From positions 1-64,000 of the forward strand of contig DAIDDL010000001.1 of the NCBI GenBank assembly GCA_027309085.1: DNA of 64,000 bases, in the 5' to 3' direction. A program made the position numbers and the translations under genes. The notes below the pieces were generated by a model. It ran no database searches and had not been told where the DNA came from. It saw only the letters and a program-made list of their open reading frames with translations. Shown in pieces: positions 53,869-63,710 of this stretch. Numbering within the stretch: position 1 is the first letter of the stretch; each line of letters opens with the position of its first letter. The DNA comes from Sulfobacillus sp. GTDB taxonomy: Bacteria > Bacillota > Sulfobacillia > Sulfobacillales > Sulfobacillaceae.

Positions 53869-54240
53869 ATGGTCGCAAAACATTATTCAGAGGAACTCAA
53901 AAGCAAAATTCGCCGGGATCTATGCCGGCTGCCTTCTGCGGCTTCCATTGCCCGGGCGTACAGTGTGCCCGTAGCCTTCGTGCAGAATATCGCCCGCCAG
54001 CTTCCCTGCCGGCAGGCGCAGTCCGCAATTTACGACGAATATGTGCATGAACTGCACCAGTACAAAGCACAGATCGATGACTGTATGCATTACCAGAAGC
54101 ATCTAGAGGCGCAGCTTGAGGAGCGGGACATTGAGTTGGCCCGCATGTTGGAGATGAGCCGAATTCACGCGCCTGCTGGACCATGCAAGGGCAAGGAGCG
54201 CCGTGGCCCTTCTACCGACTCGCCATCTGCCGTCAAATAG
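53869..54240 (+). CDS. Helix-turn-helix coiled-coil protein, unknown
   Basis: 123 residues from ATG 53869 (GGGGCGGGTGAGC upstream). N-terminal helix-turn-helix-like part HYSEELKSKIRRDLCRLPSA with SIARAYSVPVAFVQNIARQL, then a coiled coil (YVHELHQYKAQIDDCMHYQK, HLEAQLEERDIELARMLEMS). Resembles small transposon- or phage-derived DNA-binding proteins, but no family is certain. Confidence 0.45.
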   Translation: MVAKHYSEELKSKIRRDLCRLPSAASIARAYSVPVAFVQNIARQLPCRQAQSAIYDEYVHELHQYKAQIDDCMHYQKHLEAQLEERDIELARMLEMSRIHAPAGPCKGKERRGPSTDSPSAVK

Positions 54241-54270
54241 AGAATCAGCCGCCGGGCAGAGCCCTGAAGT

Positions 54271-54732
54271 TTAGGAGAGGGGTTCCGGAATCTGCATGAG
54301 TTCTATGCCGGCGGACTGGGCCAGGGTCCAGGTTTCTGGGCTGTCATAGGGGCGGAGAAAAAATATCCGCTGGATTCCCGCCTGGGCCAGCGCGCGGGCA
54401 CAGAAACGGCAGGGCAGGTCGGTGCAGTAGAGGTCGGCTCCTTCAGTGGCTATGCCGTACCGGGCACATTGCAAAAGGGCATTCAGTTCGGCGTGAATGG
54501 TGCGCACGCAGTGGTCGTTTTCCATCAGGCAGCCGACTTCGAGACAATGGGGCTGCCCGGAGGGCGCCCCATTATAGCCGGTAGCGATGACCCGGTGGTC
54601 ACGCACCAATACAGCTCCCACTGCGCGCCGGGGGCAAGTGGAGCGGGTGGCTACGAGCTGGCTCATGGTGCTGAAATATTCCGTCCATGAGATCCGGGGA
54701 GAATTTTCTTCGGCAGGCTGTTGTGGCGTCAT
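54271..54732 (-). CDS. comEB: Deoxycytidylate deaminase (ComEB type)
   Basis: 153 residues. Zinc site H-A-E in TIHAELNALLQCARYG and PCRFCARAL (PCxxC), with the DCD/ComEB-type TRSTCPRRAVGAVLVRDHRV near the N-terminus. Converts dCMP to dUMP for dTMP synthesis. ComEB sits in competence operons in Bacillus; here it is alone. ATG 54732. Intact. Confidence 0.9.
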   Translation of the reverse strand: MTPQQPAEENSPRISWTEYFSTMSQLVATRSTCPRRAVGAVLVRDHRVIATGYNGAPSGQPHCLEVGCLMENDHCVRTIHAELNALLQCARYGIATEGADLYCTDLPCRFCARALAQAGIQRIFFLRPYDSPETWTLAQSAGIELMQIPEPLS

Positions 54733-54813
54733 GACCCTATTGTACCTGAGAGGGCGGGCGGGGGTCCATACCTCAGCATAGCGGGAAGAAGCATGATCCG
54801 CTGCGGGCGCGGG

Positions 54814-56160
54814 TCACGGGCTGGCGCCTTGCACAGCGTTGAGAGACAGCCCGTTCATGTAACTGTTGGGGGGCGCGCGGAAATGGCTTACGCTCTGCAC
54901 GTACAGGGATTCCGACAGTGAGGTGAGCAGATGTGCGTCAGCCTGACGGGCACTGAGCATGGGGTTCGTGCTCCACGGGGTAGGTGAGGCTAAAGGCAGG
55001 GGAACAAGGCCGTGGACGGTCGGCATCGCCATGCCGCCGTAAGACCAGGGTGTCACCTGCAGTGCTTCGCTGCTGCCTGTGGTGAAACTGACTGTGCGGC
55101 GTGAGCTTGGGGCAATCGACCCCCATATCAGTGTCTTGAGCGTCGCGGACTGCGCGCCTGTCGGTCCTAAAGTTTCCGGAATGCCGGGGGTCGTCGCGGT
55201 CCACAGGATGCGGCCGGAGGGTGCGCGGAGAATAATGGTCGCCGTCAAGTCCGCAAAGTTTTTCGGCCAGGGATTTCCGCTCCAGTGGAAGAGGCCGTCG
55301 CGTACCCGGAGGCTCTGCTGGAAGATGGGAGTGCTGTCCCCAGGCAACGCCTGGATTTGCATAGTGACGGCACCGGGAGCCGGGCTGTATCCCCACAGCG
55401 TGAGCGAGGACAGGGGGGTGTAGGCGAGCCCGGTTTGCAGCACGGCTGCGTAGAATCCGCGGCCTCCCGGCAGACTGCGAACCAAGAGAGTCAGGCGGTG
55501 TGGGCGGCCTGCCAGAGTGTCGGCCGCCGCTGCGGCCACGCGGCTTTTTCCGGGATTCACAGCCAGGATGGTATACACTCCCTGCCCGGGCAGTGTCAAT
55601 TGATAGGAGCCGTGTGCAGTAGCCACGGTTTGGGTGGACTTTACCCCATTTGCAGCAACCGGGAGCGCCAAAAGCAGAGCGTGCGCATCGCCCCGGCCAT
55701 TCTCCAAGACACGGCCGGCAAGGGGCATGGCCTGCACAGGAAGGCGTTGGGATGACAGTGTCACGGCATAGGCATACACTGCCCGGGAAATATTGACGGG
55801 GAACCGGTAGGCTATGTTCGGGCCGAACAGGCCCAACTCATAGTGGCCTGGGACCAGTTCGGTGTGGACAGCAACCAGGCTCCGTTCCATTTTGGAATAA
55901 GTGAAAGACTGCTGGTTGAATAGGGCTGTGTTCCCGGTGCGCACATCTTGCAAGACAGCCGCGGAAATATTCTGCACCGCATTGGGGTGCCCGCTCACGG
56001 TAAAGGTGGCCATCACTGGTTTTGTTTGGGGCGCCTGCGTCGCCGTTCGGGCCGGGTGTGCGCCGGCCTGATGCGCGATATCCGCGCCGCACCCTCCCAA
56101 TAGGGCAACCGTGCCCAGAGCCAGCGCGGCTTGGGAAATTCTTCGAACTGTTGAGACCAT
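54814..56160 (-). CDS. Lipoprotein of unknown function
   Basis: 448 residues. Signal peptide with lipobox (ALALGTVALLGGCG), then a long beta-rich extracytoplasmic region with many short strands; no family domain recognised. Contains a repeat-like series of Gly/Pro-rich turns (PGHYELGLFGPN, PGQGVYTILAVNPG, LWGYSPAPGAV), suggesting carboxypeptidase-regulatory-like or Ig-like beta modules. ATG 56160; single gene on the minus strand. Confidence 0.6.
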   Translation of the reverse strand: MVSTVRRISQAALALGTVALLGGCGADIAHQAGAHPARTATQAPQTKPVMATFTVSGHPNAVQNISAAVLQDVRTGNTALFNQQSFTYSKMERSLVAVHTELVPGHYELGLFGPNIAYRFPVNISRAVYAYAVTLSSQRLPVQAMPLAGRVLENGRGDAHALLLALPVAANGVKSTQTVATAHGSYQLTLPGQGVYTILAVNPGKSRVAAAAADTLAGRPHRLTLLVRSLPGGRGFYAAVLQTGLAYTPLSSLTLWGYSPAPGAVTMQIQALPGDSTPIFQQSLRVRDGLFHWSGNPWPKNFADLTATIILRAPSGRILWTATTPGIPETLGPTGAQSATLKTLIWGSIAPSSRRTVSFTTGSSEALQVTPWSYGGMAMPTVHGLVPLPLASPTPWSTNPMLSARQADAHLLTSLSESLYVQSVSHFRAPPNSYMNGLSLNAVQGASP

Positions 56161-56262
56161 GCTTGCTCGCCACCTCGGTGCTTAAGGGTATCATGAGATA
56201 TAACGCCGACAGCCCCTTTCTGGTCACGGTGGCTGGAGCTTCCCCCATAACTGCGGCACAAT

Positions 56263-56301
56263 AAGAATGCTCTCTACGAGCACCTAGGAGAGAGCATTCT
56301 T
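56263..56301 (-). terminator. Terminator after the DUF981 gene
   Basis: Perfect 13-bp stem AAGAATGCTCTCT and AGAGAGCATTCTT around a 13-nt loop, with a short T/A tail. Confidence 0.7.
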
Positions 56302-56330
56302 GCATCACAACGGATGAACTTGCTAGAGAA

Positions 56331-56915
56331 TTACTTGGCGCTGTGCAGCATGGTTGGCGGAACGTACTTGATAAAGTCAAGCATATGCGCCCACACCGCG
56401 TCGTAACCGGTAAACAGCCAGATCAGGGCTGCCACTCCCAACACAATCGAGGTAATGATCACCAGACCCCGATTCTTGTGCCAATAGATTGAAGGTACAA
56501 CCAGGATGCCACCAAGACCCGTCAAAACAAATCCTACAAAAGCCACTCCAGGAGCTGAACCCATTTTCAGATCCAAAAGCCGGAACCCGACAATGATTGC
56601 GTAAATGCCTCCAAACAATCCGTAAATCGCGGGAATCAACGGTTCCCACTCTAACATCAATGTCAGTCCGGCCGCTAGAAACACCATGCTCAAAAACAGC
56701 ATCGGTCCGGCGTAGGCCACGTTGAAGCTGCTCGGCAAAGGCCACATAATCAACATTGGCAAAGACGTCATCAGCCCGAAAAAGCCGACGGCAAAAAATC
56801 CAGCCGCCCAACTCCGCCGATTTTCTTTCGCGGGGTTGACGTACAGGTAATGAGCCAGCAGGGCCAACCCAGCACCCAAGTTCAGCAACATTACAGCAAG
56901 ATAGTCAACAAACAT
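56331..56915 (-). CDS. DUF981-like membrane protein
   Basis: 194 residues with six or seven membrane helices. LLNLGAGLALLAHYLYVNPA near the start, MLIMWPLPSSFNVAYAGPML and LLDLKMGSAPGVAFVGFVLT fit the DUF981 family found in archaea and acidophilic Firmicutes. Codon use and neighbours look native. Function unknown. Confidence 0.6.
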   Translation of the reverse strand: MFVDYLAVMLLNLGAGLALLAHYLYVNPAKENRRSWAAGFFAVGFFGLMTSLPMLIMWPLPSSFNVAYAGPMLFLSMVFLAAGLTLMLEWEPLIPAIYGLFGGIYAIIVGFRLLDLKMGSAPGVAFVGFVLTGLGGILVVPSIYWHKNRGLVIITSIVLGVAALIWLFTGYDAVWAHMLDFIKYVPPTMLHSAK

Positions 56916-58211
56916 TTGAACCGCTCCCCTTTGCTAAATTGCCCTAGTCTACTCACCGAGTCGTCCTGTGAGTACAAGCGTAATATTGCGGATCGCCGAC
57001 TCTATATGAAGAGTCGCATACACCTGTAGACGGCAAGCCACTTTCCTTTAAACCCTTATTTAGAGTCCATTCTCCTGGCCAATCATCTTAAAAAATTCCA
57101 CACAGCTTGACTTTTGAGAGTGAACTCTACCTGTATAATACGTAGCGCCTGCTGCCTATGTTCAACGCACGGCCTTGTATCCCGTCTATTTCCTATCCGC
57201 AATACCATCCGCCTTTCAATATCATTCTGCAATTTCCTGCGGTTTCCTTCGTGGGCCATAAGGACCAATCTCTGCGGCGCCGAACGGTCCCTATTGATTA
57301 GCCACATGGTCTGAGCCTAGCTCGGAGGGGGCAGATTGGCCGCTCGTTTGCGTGGCGCACCCGCTGGACTAAATGGCTCCAAGCCGGAATTCATGGCCCC
57401 GGCATCACTTCGGGCGCGAGATCCCCAAGGGGCCACGGTTTGTTCCACGAGGTCATGCCAATCATCGAGGGCTTGCGCCACTGACGCGAGCGACTCCGAA
57501 CCGTCTCGGTCGACGGGCACCTGATGCGCCGCGCATCAGGTGCCTATGCTTGCCATCAATTCTGCCGTGAAGCGTTCGCACGGCAACAACCGCGGCGGGA
57601 ACACCGGTTCCACGCAACAGCATCGGCGACAGCGCGTATGCCGGATAGAGGAGGACGTTCTGGCCAGACGCACAGGTGACTACCGAGTATAACCGCCTTG
57701 CCTTTCCCGATAGTGTTGGAATTGTCGGCACAGACGTCAGTCGGATTCCCATGCGTGCTGTAAATGCTGCATAACAGTGGCTCGACGTGACCCGCGGATG
57801 CTACAGTCGCATGTGTCGACTGCCAACCAGACGGGGGCCCACCAAGACGATAGGTCCCCGTCTGGTTTTTCATTGCCCTTGATGACATCCTTCTAGGGCC
57901 ACCACATCACATCCCTAAGAGGATACTAAATATTTAGGCCGGAATCGGTGGCAAACACTTTAGGCCGCCCGAGGGTCGCCCAACAGTGTACGGAGAAAAC
58001 CTTGTAGGATAGCCAAATAACGCAAGAATCAACAGGAGTGGCATTCGCCGAAGGGCACTCCATCAGCTTGGTCCAGGGAAAATTAGCGCTTGGATCCCGG
58101 CTGGTGCCAGCCGCGGAATTTAAGGCGTGTGCCGTACTGTCGGCACACGCCTTCGGTCGTTGAGGCGAACCCGGTGATCCCGGGGAGCGCTGGACTGCTC
58201 CCAAGGATGAT
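56916..58211. other. Gene-poor 1.3 kb with several hairpins
   Basis: No secure gene. Seen: a perfect inverted repeat CACCTGATGCG-ccg-CGCATCAGGTG (57518-57542); a plus-strand terminator AACCAGACGGGG...CCCCGTCTGGTTTTT (57825-57870); a hairpin AAGGCGTGTGCCG...CGGCACACGCCTT (58122-58153). A minus-strand frame at 57317-57520 (VPVDRDGSESLASVAQALDD) and another at 57462-57752 (MGIRLTSVPTIPTLSGKARR) have protein-like composition but no start context; they may be transposase remnants. Confidence 0.4.
57825..57870 (+). terminator. Plus-strand terminator without a recognised gene
   Basis: 12-bp stem AACCAGACGGGG and CCCCGTCTGGTT followed by TTT; 19-nt loop. No plus-strand coding frame ends near it. Confidence 0.6.
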
Positions 58212-58703
58212 TCAGGGGGTGTCTTTCCGGGGCACAGGGACGATCAGCACCGGAAGGCGTCCGTGAATCACCAGCCACCGCGGGAAACTGCCAAACAGTC
58301 CTTCAATCCGGGTGGAGCCGTGATGCTGGCCCACCATAACCAACTCGGCATGGTGTTCGGCGGCCGCCTTGTCAAATATGGCGGCGGGGCTGCCATCCCC
58401 TGGCTGCATGGTGAGGATTTCCCATTCCCCCACGCGACCAGCGCCCGCCACCATCTCCATCGCCTTATCCTTCACGGTGCTGGCATAGCGGTCCCACTGC
58501 CGGCTGACGCGGTCAACGTCCACGTTGGGCCCTCCGCTGAATGGCGTCATCCCCATTTCGTTGTAAAGAGGTGTAAAATCCTGAATGTCGATCATGACAA
58601 TTGTCCCTCCGGGCTCCGTCAAGCGGCATGCCCAGGCCAGTGCGTCCATGCTGGAATCGGATCCATCCACAGCCACAGCACAACAACTCACCATATCGTG
58701 CAT
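58212..58703 (-). CDS. Universal stress protein
   Basis: 163 residues. VAVDGSDSSMDALAWACRLT at the N-terminus and the C-terminal ATP-loop pattern VMVGQHHGSTRIEGLFGSFP then LPVLIVP fit the UspA family (G-2x-G-9x-G-S variant). ATG 58703. It shares the order and look of the partial protein at 63711, one on each side of the phosphoketolase-acetate kinase block. Confidence 0.85.
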   Translation of the reverse strand: MHDMVSCCAVAVDGSDSSMDALAWACRLTEPGGTIVMIDIQDFTPLYNEMGMTPFSGGPNVDVDRVSRQWDRYASTVKDKAMEMVAGAGRVGEWEILTMQPGDGSPAAIFDKAAAEHHAELVMVGQHHGSTRIEGLFGSFPRWLVIHGRLPVLIVPVPRKDTP

Positions 58704-59190
58704 AGAAATGTCTCCCCACTCTCTCAGTCGTTACGAGATATTTTACACAATCCGGTGGCAGAACTGTATGCACGCGTCTAACATACCACGAAGACTCCAG
58801 CCTGGCCGGGGCACTTCCTATCAGGGGCGTCCGGGAAGACCGCAGAAGTTTGTCCGAATGGACCAAGTTGTGTCAAATGGTCCATTTTCATTAGGCCATA
58901 TGGCGGGTTTTGTGAAATAATCGATATAATGAAAAATGTTAAGCAAATACGGGAACGCGATATTTGCAAATCAAGTTCGTGCCATTCTAAAGAACTACTT
59001 GAGGGGTGTTTGGCATTTGCTGAAAGTTCTGACAGAAGGCATTCGTCACGATGAAGCCTGACGAGAAGCAGGGAGCAAGTTATGGCCGTGTCTTCAGAAA
59101 GATCTCATTATCCCCGCAGAAGCTCCTGCGGGGCATCCACCGGTATTTTCCTCAAGATCTTCGGTTTTGCAACTATGGGAGAAGGACCCT
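58704..59190. other. Intergenic region
   Basis: No recognised gene. TATAAT at 58925-58930 and a hairpin CCCCGCAG-aagctc-CTGCGGGG (59112-59133) precede the ORF at 59191. Confidence 0.4.
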
Positions 59191-59493
59191 ATGGCGGTGG
59201 ATGTGTCTCAGCTTGACGAGCTGCTCACGCAGTGCCGCCTGCAGGGGAACCAGGACGCAGACGGGTTTGTATGGATTTCAGGGCTCCATGTCCACGGCCG
59301 GGCATGGGCATTCCGGCAAGAACGCGGGGAACTGGCTGTGCGGTTTCATGGACGGTATGGAGAGCGGCGGTTGAAGCGCGCGGCTGCCTCGGCCATTTGC
59401 GACGCCCTTCCCGGCTCAGGGGATCTCGAAGGATGGGTCCGGCTGGCGCTTTGTGTGTTAATCGACGCCGACGCGGATGAAGTCTGGGAATAA
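59191..59493 (+). CDS. Hypothetical protein
   Basis: 100 residues from ATG 59191 (GAGAAGGACCCT upstream). Acidic: MAVDVSQLDELLTQCRLQGN at the start and LALCVLIDADADEVWE at the end. No membrane helix and no family recognised. Lies upstream of the phosphoketolase with about 300 nt between. Confidence 0.45.
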   Translation: MAVDVSQLDELLTQCRLQGNQDADGFVWISGLHVHGRAWAFRQERGELAVRFHGRYGERRLKRAAASAICDALPGSGDLEGWVRLALCVLIDADADEVWE

Positions 59494-59790
59494 AATGCTG
59501 GGCGCGGTTCGAAAACTCCGGTGTTTGCCGCCTGCGGGCTGTGGGCCAAACAATGGCCGGCCCGGGGGCGACTTGGCACTGTGCGGGGAGGGGATACTGC
59601 CGTCAGGCCAGCTTCTGCCGGGAACCGGATTTTTCGGGAAATGGGCCCGAATGGTTCTTGACGGGAGAAGGAGCCTGAGCCCATGCTGGCAATACAGGGA
59701 CGTCGCCGCCGCTCTCAGCGGGGATGCATGAAGGAGGGGCGGCTGGCCTCTCGTAGGCAATTCAATGGCGCGAGACAAGGAGCTGACAGC

Positions 59791-62184
59791 ATGGCGAAAG
59801 TACCCGGAACACCGACACTGACCGGAGAGGAACAAGAGCAGCTGAACGCCTGGTGGCGGGCTGCGAACTATCTCTCCCTGGGAATGCTCTATCTCCAGAG
59901 CAACCCCTTGCTAAGAAGTCCTTTAAAAAAGAGCGATATCAAGCCCAGACTCTTAGGACACTGGGGATCCGACCCCGGGCAAAATTTCATTTGGACGCAC
60001 TTGAACCGGGCAATCCGGCGCTACGACCTGAACATGATGTACATTGCGGGTCCCGGACACGGGGCGCCAGCGACCCTTTCCAATACATATCTGGAGGGAA
60101 CCTATTCGGAGGGTTACCCGGACCGCAGCCTGAATGAGGAAGGAATGGCGCGCTTCTTTCACCTGTTTTCATTTCCGGGGGGAGTGGGCAGCCACTGCAC
60201 GCCGGAAACTCCCGGATCCATCCATGAGGGGGGAGAACTGGGCTATTCTCTGTCACACGGGTTCGGGGCAGCTTTTGACAACCCGGACTTGATTGTCGCG
60301 GTGGTGGTGGGGGATGGTGAGGCGGAAACGGGGCCTGCTGCCACTGCCTGGCATTCCAATAAGTTTCTGAATCCGGTCCGCGATGGGGCGGTCCTTCCTA
60401 TCTTGCACCTTAACGGCTACAAGCTGGCCAACCCGGCGGTGCTGGCCCGCATTTCGGAAGAGGAGCTGCTGGATCTCTTCCGGGGCTACGGCTATGAGCC
60501 GCGGCTGGTCGAGGGTGATGACCCCGTCGTGATGCACGAGGCGATGGCATCGGCGGTGGACAGCTGCATCAGCCAGATTCAGGGGATTCAGGAAGAAGCC
60601 CGGCGGACACAAGTGGCTAAGAGGCCGCGCTGGCCCATGATCATCTTGCGCACCCCGAAGGGCTGGACAGCGCCTAAGACGGTGGACGGGCACTACATTG
60701 AGGGCTCGTGGAGGGCGCACCAGGTGCCCGTGCTCGACGTGACCACCAACCCTGAGCATCTGGCCGTGCTGGAGCAGTGGATGAAGAGCTACCATGCCGA
60801 GGAGCTGTTTGACGAGTCCGGGCGCCTGAAAGAATCTCTGCGCGCTCTGGCGCCCGAGGGGGACCGGCGCATGAGCGCGAATCCTCGCGCCAATGGCGGT
60901 TTGCTCAGAGAACCGCTGAACCTTCCCGACTTTCATGACTACCAGGCGCGCTTTGACAAACCCGGGCAGGCGAGTCAGGAGAACACGTATATCCTGGGTC
61001 AGTACCTGCGTGACGTGATGCGCCGCAACATGCACAACTTCCGGGTGTTTGGCCCGGATGAGACGGCGTCCAACCGTCTCCAGGCGCTGTATGAGGCGAC
61101 CAAAAAGACCTGGATGGCCGAATTCCTGCCCGTCGATGCGGACGGGGGGGAATTGGCTCCAGAGGGCCGCGTCATGGAGATGCTCAGTGAGCACACCCTG
61201 GAAGGCTGGATGGAGGGCTATGTGCTGACGGGACGCCACGGCCTCTTGAATTCTTACGAAGCTTTTGTCCACATTATCGACTCCATGGTCAACCAGCACA
61301 GCAAGTGGATTGAAAAAGCCCGCTTCGAGGTGCCGTGGCGCGCTCCCATTGCATCGCTGAACATCTTGATCAGTTCCACCGTATGGCGCCAGGACCATAA
61401 TGGGTTTACCCATCAGGACCCTGGGTTTTTGGATGTGGTGACCAACAAGCAGGCTGACGTGGTCCGCATTTACCTGCCGCCGGACGCCAACTGTCTGCTG
61501 AGTGTGGCCGATCACTGTCTGGCCAGCACCGATTACGTCAACATTATTGTTGCTGACAAGCAGCCGCACTTGCAGTACCTGACGATGGACGAGGCGGTCA
61601 CACACTGCAGCAAAGGCGTCGGGCTGTGGACATGGGCCTCCAACGACAATGGCGAGATTCCCGATGCTGTGGTCGCCAGCGCAGGAGATGTGAGCACCAT
61701 GGAGGCTCTGGCGGCTGTCGCGTTGCTCAATGAGAAGCTGCCCGAGCTGAAGATCCGCTTCGTGAATGTGGTCGACCTGTTCAAGCTCCCCCCGACCACC
61801 CTGCACCCGCACGGAATGTCGGATCCGGACTTTCTGGGGCTGTTCACCCCGGACCAGCCCGTGATCTTCAACTTTCACGGATATCCGGCGCTGATTCACA
61901 AATTGACGTACCGCCGGCCGAACCACGGCAATTTCCATGTTCACGGCTATCAGGAGATGGGCAGTATCAATACTCCGTTGCAGCTGGCTATCGAAAATCA
62001 TATCGACCGGTTTTCTATGGCTATCGATGTCATCGACCATGTTCCAGCCTTTGCGGTGCGTGCCGCCGCCGTGAAGGAATGGCTCCAGGACCAGCGGATT
62101 GCGCATTTGAATTATGCCCGCAAGGAAGGCATTGACCCCCAGGAGATCCGCGAGTGGACGTGGCCGGGGCGTATGGGCAGCTGA
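59791..62184 (+). CDS. xfp: Phosphoketolase
   Basis: 797 residues from ATG 59791 (AAGGAG eight nt upstream; longer frame starts lack it). ThDP enzyme that splits xylulose 5-phosphate (and possibly fructose 6-phosphate) into acetyl phosphate plus an aldose phosphate. Family signatures: [60 protein letters not shown] (ThDP-binding GDG), [18 protein letters not shown] and [20 protein letters not shown]. Length is normal. The convergent gene ackA consumes the product; a bidirectional terminator (62211) separates them. Confidence 0.95.
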   Translation: MAKVPGTPTLTGEEQEQLNAWWRAANYLSLGMLYLQSNPLLRSPLKKSDIKPRLLGHWGSDPGQNFIWTHLNRAIRRYDLNMMYIAGPGHGAPATLSNTYLEGTYSEGYPDRSLNEEGMARFFHLFSFPGGVGSHCTPETPGSIHEGGELGYSLSHGFGAAFDNPDLIVAVVVGDGEAETGPAATAWHSNKFLNPVRDGAVLPILHLNGYKLANPAVLARISEEELLDLFRGYGYEPRLVEGDDPVVMHEAMASAVDSCISQIQGIQEEARRTQVAKRPRWPMIILRTPKGWTAPKTVDGHYIEGSWRAHQVPVLDVTTNPEHLAVLEQWMKSYHAEELFDESGRLKESLRALAPEGDRRMSANPRANGGLLREPLNLPDFHDYQARFDKPGQASQENTYILGQYLRDVMRRNMHNFRVFGPDETASNRLQALYEATKKTWMAEFLPVDADGGELAPEGRVMEMLSEHTLEGWMEGYVLTGRHGLLNSYEAFVHIIDSMVNQHSKWIEKARFEVPWRAPIASLNILISSTVWRQDHNGFTHQDPGFLDVVTNKQADVVRIYLPPDANCLLSVADHCLASTDYVNIIVADKQPHLQYLTMDEAVTHCSKGVGLWTWASNDNGEIPDAVVASAGDVSTMEALAAVALLNEKLPELKIRFVNVVDLFKLPPTTLHPHGMSDPDFLGLFTPDQPVIFNFHGYPALIHKLTYRRPNHGNFHVHGYQEMGSINTPLQLAIENHIDRFSMAIDVIDHVPAFAVRAAAVKEWLQDQRIAHLNYARKEGIDPQEIREWTWPGRMGS

Positions 62185-62210
62185 GCTGTCCTCTTCTATC
62201 AGGAACAAAG

Positions 62211-62240
62211 GCACCCGGCTTTCTATGCAAAGCCGGGTGC
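62211..62240. terminator. Bidirectional terminator between xfp and ackA
   Basis: GCACCCGGCTTT-ctatgc-AAAGCCGGGTGC, perfect 12-bp arms. Confidence 0.8.
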
Positions 62241-62251
62241 GGCCTGGAAAG

Positions 62252-63457
62252 TCAGGGGGATGGATTTCTTTGCCCAAGCAGGCGGAAGGTGTGGCGGGCA
62301 ATGACCAGATCTTCGTCGGTCGGAATCACCGACACTTTCACGCGGCTGCTGGCTGTGGAGATGACCGGGGCATTTTGGGCATTGGCGGCGGGGTCAATCT
62401 CGACGGACAGAAAGCCCAGGGATGCGCAGGCTTTTTGGCGCACCGCTACGGCATTCTCCCCGATCCCACCTGTAAAGACGAGCGCGTCGATCCCTCCCAG
62501 CGCGGCCGCCATCGCCGCAATGGCCTTGCGCAGGCTATAGGCAAACATCTCCACCGCCATTACCGCGTGGGGGTCATCTGAGCGCAGCAGGGTCTCCATG
62601 TCCGAGGTGATGCCCGAAATACCCAGCAGGCCCGAGATGTGGTCAAGAACTCTTTCCAGCTGGCTGCCGTCGTAGCCCTTTTCATTGATGAGATAGACAA
62701 TGACGCCGGGATCCAAATCTCCCGTCCGGGTGCCCATAATGACCCCCCCGGTCGGCGTGAGTCCCATGGTGGTGTCGATGGACTGGCCGTTCTGGATAGC
62801 TGCCAGGCTGGCCCCGTTGCCCAGATGGGCTACCACTATCCGGTCTGTGGGACTCGGGGGAAGCTGGCTGACGATATACTCGTAGGACAGGCCGTGAAAT
62901 CCGTATTTCCTGACGCCTTCATGCCAGAGATTTCGGGGCAGGGGGAGTCTGGCCGCCACTTCAGGAATATGGCGGTGAAACGCGGTATCAAAGCATGCGG
63001 CTTGGGGGATGTCCGGGAAATGCTGCGAGACCGCGTCGACCGCCCGGGCTTCGGCAGGGAGGTGAAGGGGCGCAAACCGGAAGTAGTTGCGGATGTCCGC
63101 CCGGAAAGCCGCGTCAATCAGCTGGTGGTCGATATACTTGGGCCCTCCCGATACGAAGCGGTGGCCTACACCCTGAGGCAGGGGCAGGTGGTAGAGATCC
63201 AGCAAACCGAATAAGGCTTTTACCGCGTCGGCGTGGTGGGCAAACGCTGCGCTCTCATCGTGCAGGGTCGCACGGGGGGTCTTCAGCCAGATGCGTCCGC
63301 TGGGCAGTCCAATGCGTTCGGCTGCCCCGCCAGCAATGAGGTCGGCCTGCGCACTCCCGCCGGCGTCTTGGCGGACTTGGTACAGCGAAAACTTGAGGGA
63401 AGAGGACCCGCTGTTCAGGGCCAGTACAGGCATGCTGGTGGCGGATATGGACTCCAT
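62252..63457 (-). CDS. ackA: Acetate kinase
   Basis: 401 residues from ATG 63457 (GAAGGAATAGTC upstream; a start 18 nt earlier is possible). Makes ATP and acetate from acetyl phosphate. Motifs: VLALNSGSSSLKFSLY at the N-terminus, the acetyl-phosphate-binding AACFDTAFHRHIPEVA, YGFHGLSYEYI, VVAHLGNGASLAAIQNGQSI with DTTMGLTPTGGVIMGTRTGD, and DALVFTGGIGENAVAVRQKA. Divergent from the stress protein at 63711. With xfp it forms an acetogenic branch. Confidence 0.95.
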   Translation of the reverse strand: MESISATSMPVLALNSGSSSLKFSLYQVRQDAGGSAQADLIAGGAAERIGLPSGRIWLKTPRATLHDESAAFAHHADAVKALFGLLDLYHLPLPQGVGHRFVSGGPKYIDHQLIDAAFRADIRNYFRFAPLHLPAEARAVDAVSQHFPDIPQAACFDTAFHRHIPEVAARLPLPRNLWHEGVRKYGFHGLSYEYIVSQLPPSPTDRIVVAHLGNGASLAAIQNGQSIDTTMGLTPTGGVIMGTRTGDLDPGVIVYLINEKGYDGSQLERVLDHISGLLGISGITSDMETLLRSDDPHAVMAVEMFAYSLRKAIAAMAAALGGIDALVFTGGIGENAVAVRQKACASLGFLSVEIDPAANAQNAPVISTASSRVKVSVIPTDEDLVIARHTFRLLGQRNPSP

Positions 63458-63710
63458 GACTATTCCTTCTTTCATATCTCATCAATGGGATGATCCTAGC
63501 TTTTCCTTCACCTTAAGGCTTGGTCCCCCCATTTGTCCAATGCTTTGCATTCTTGTTTTGCCGGAAGGGGCAAAAAGGAGCGTTTGGCAAGGGGCATTAG
63601 TCCATCTGGACCTTACGGGCAGTATTTTACGGACGGTAAAGTGAACATATAAAGCATTCGGAGAGGTTGTCAAACCGGATGTGCGACTGAAGAGAAGAGG
63701 TGAGCAATCC

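Noticed and set aside
60253-62301. 682-codon open frame on the minus strand opposite xfp
   Set aside because: It is antisense to a secure phosphoketolase over its whole length, has no ribosome-binding site and reads as low-complexity His/Arg/Pro text; a codon-bias shadow.
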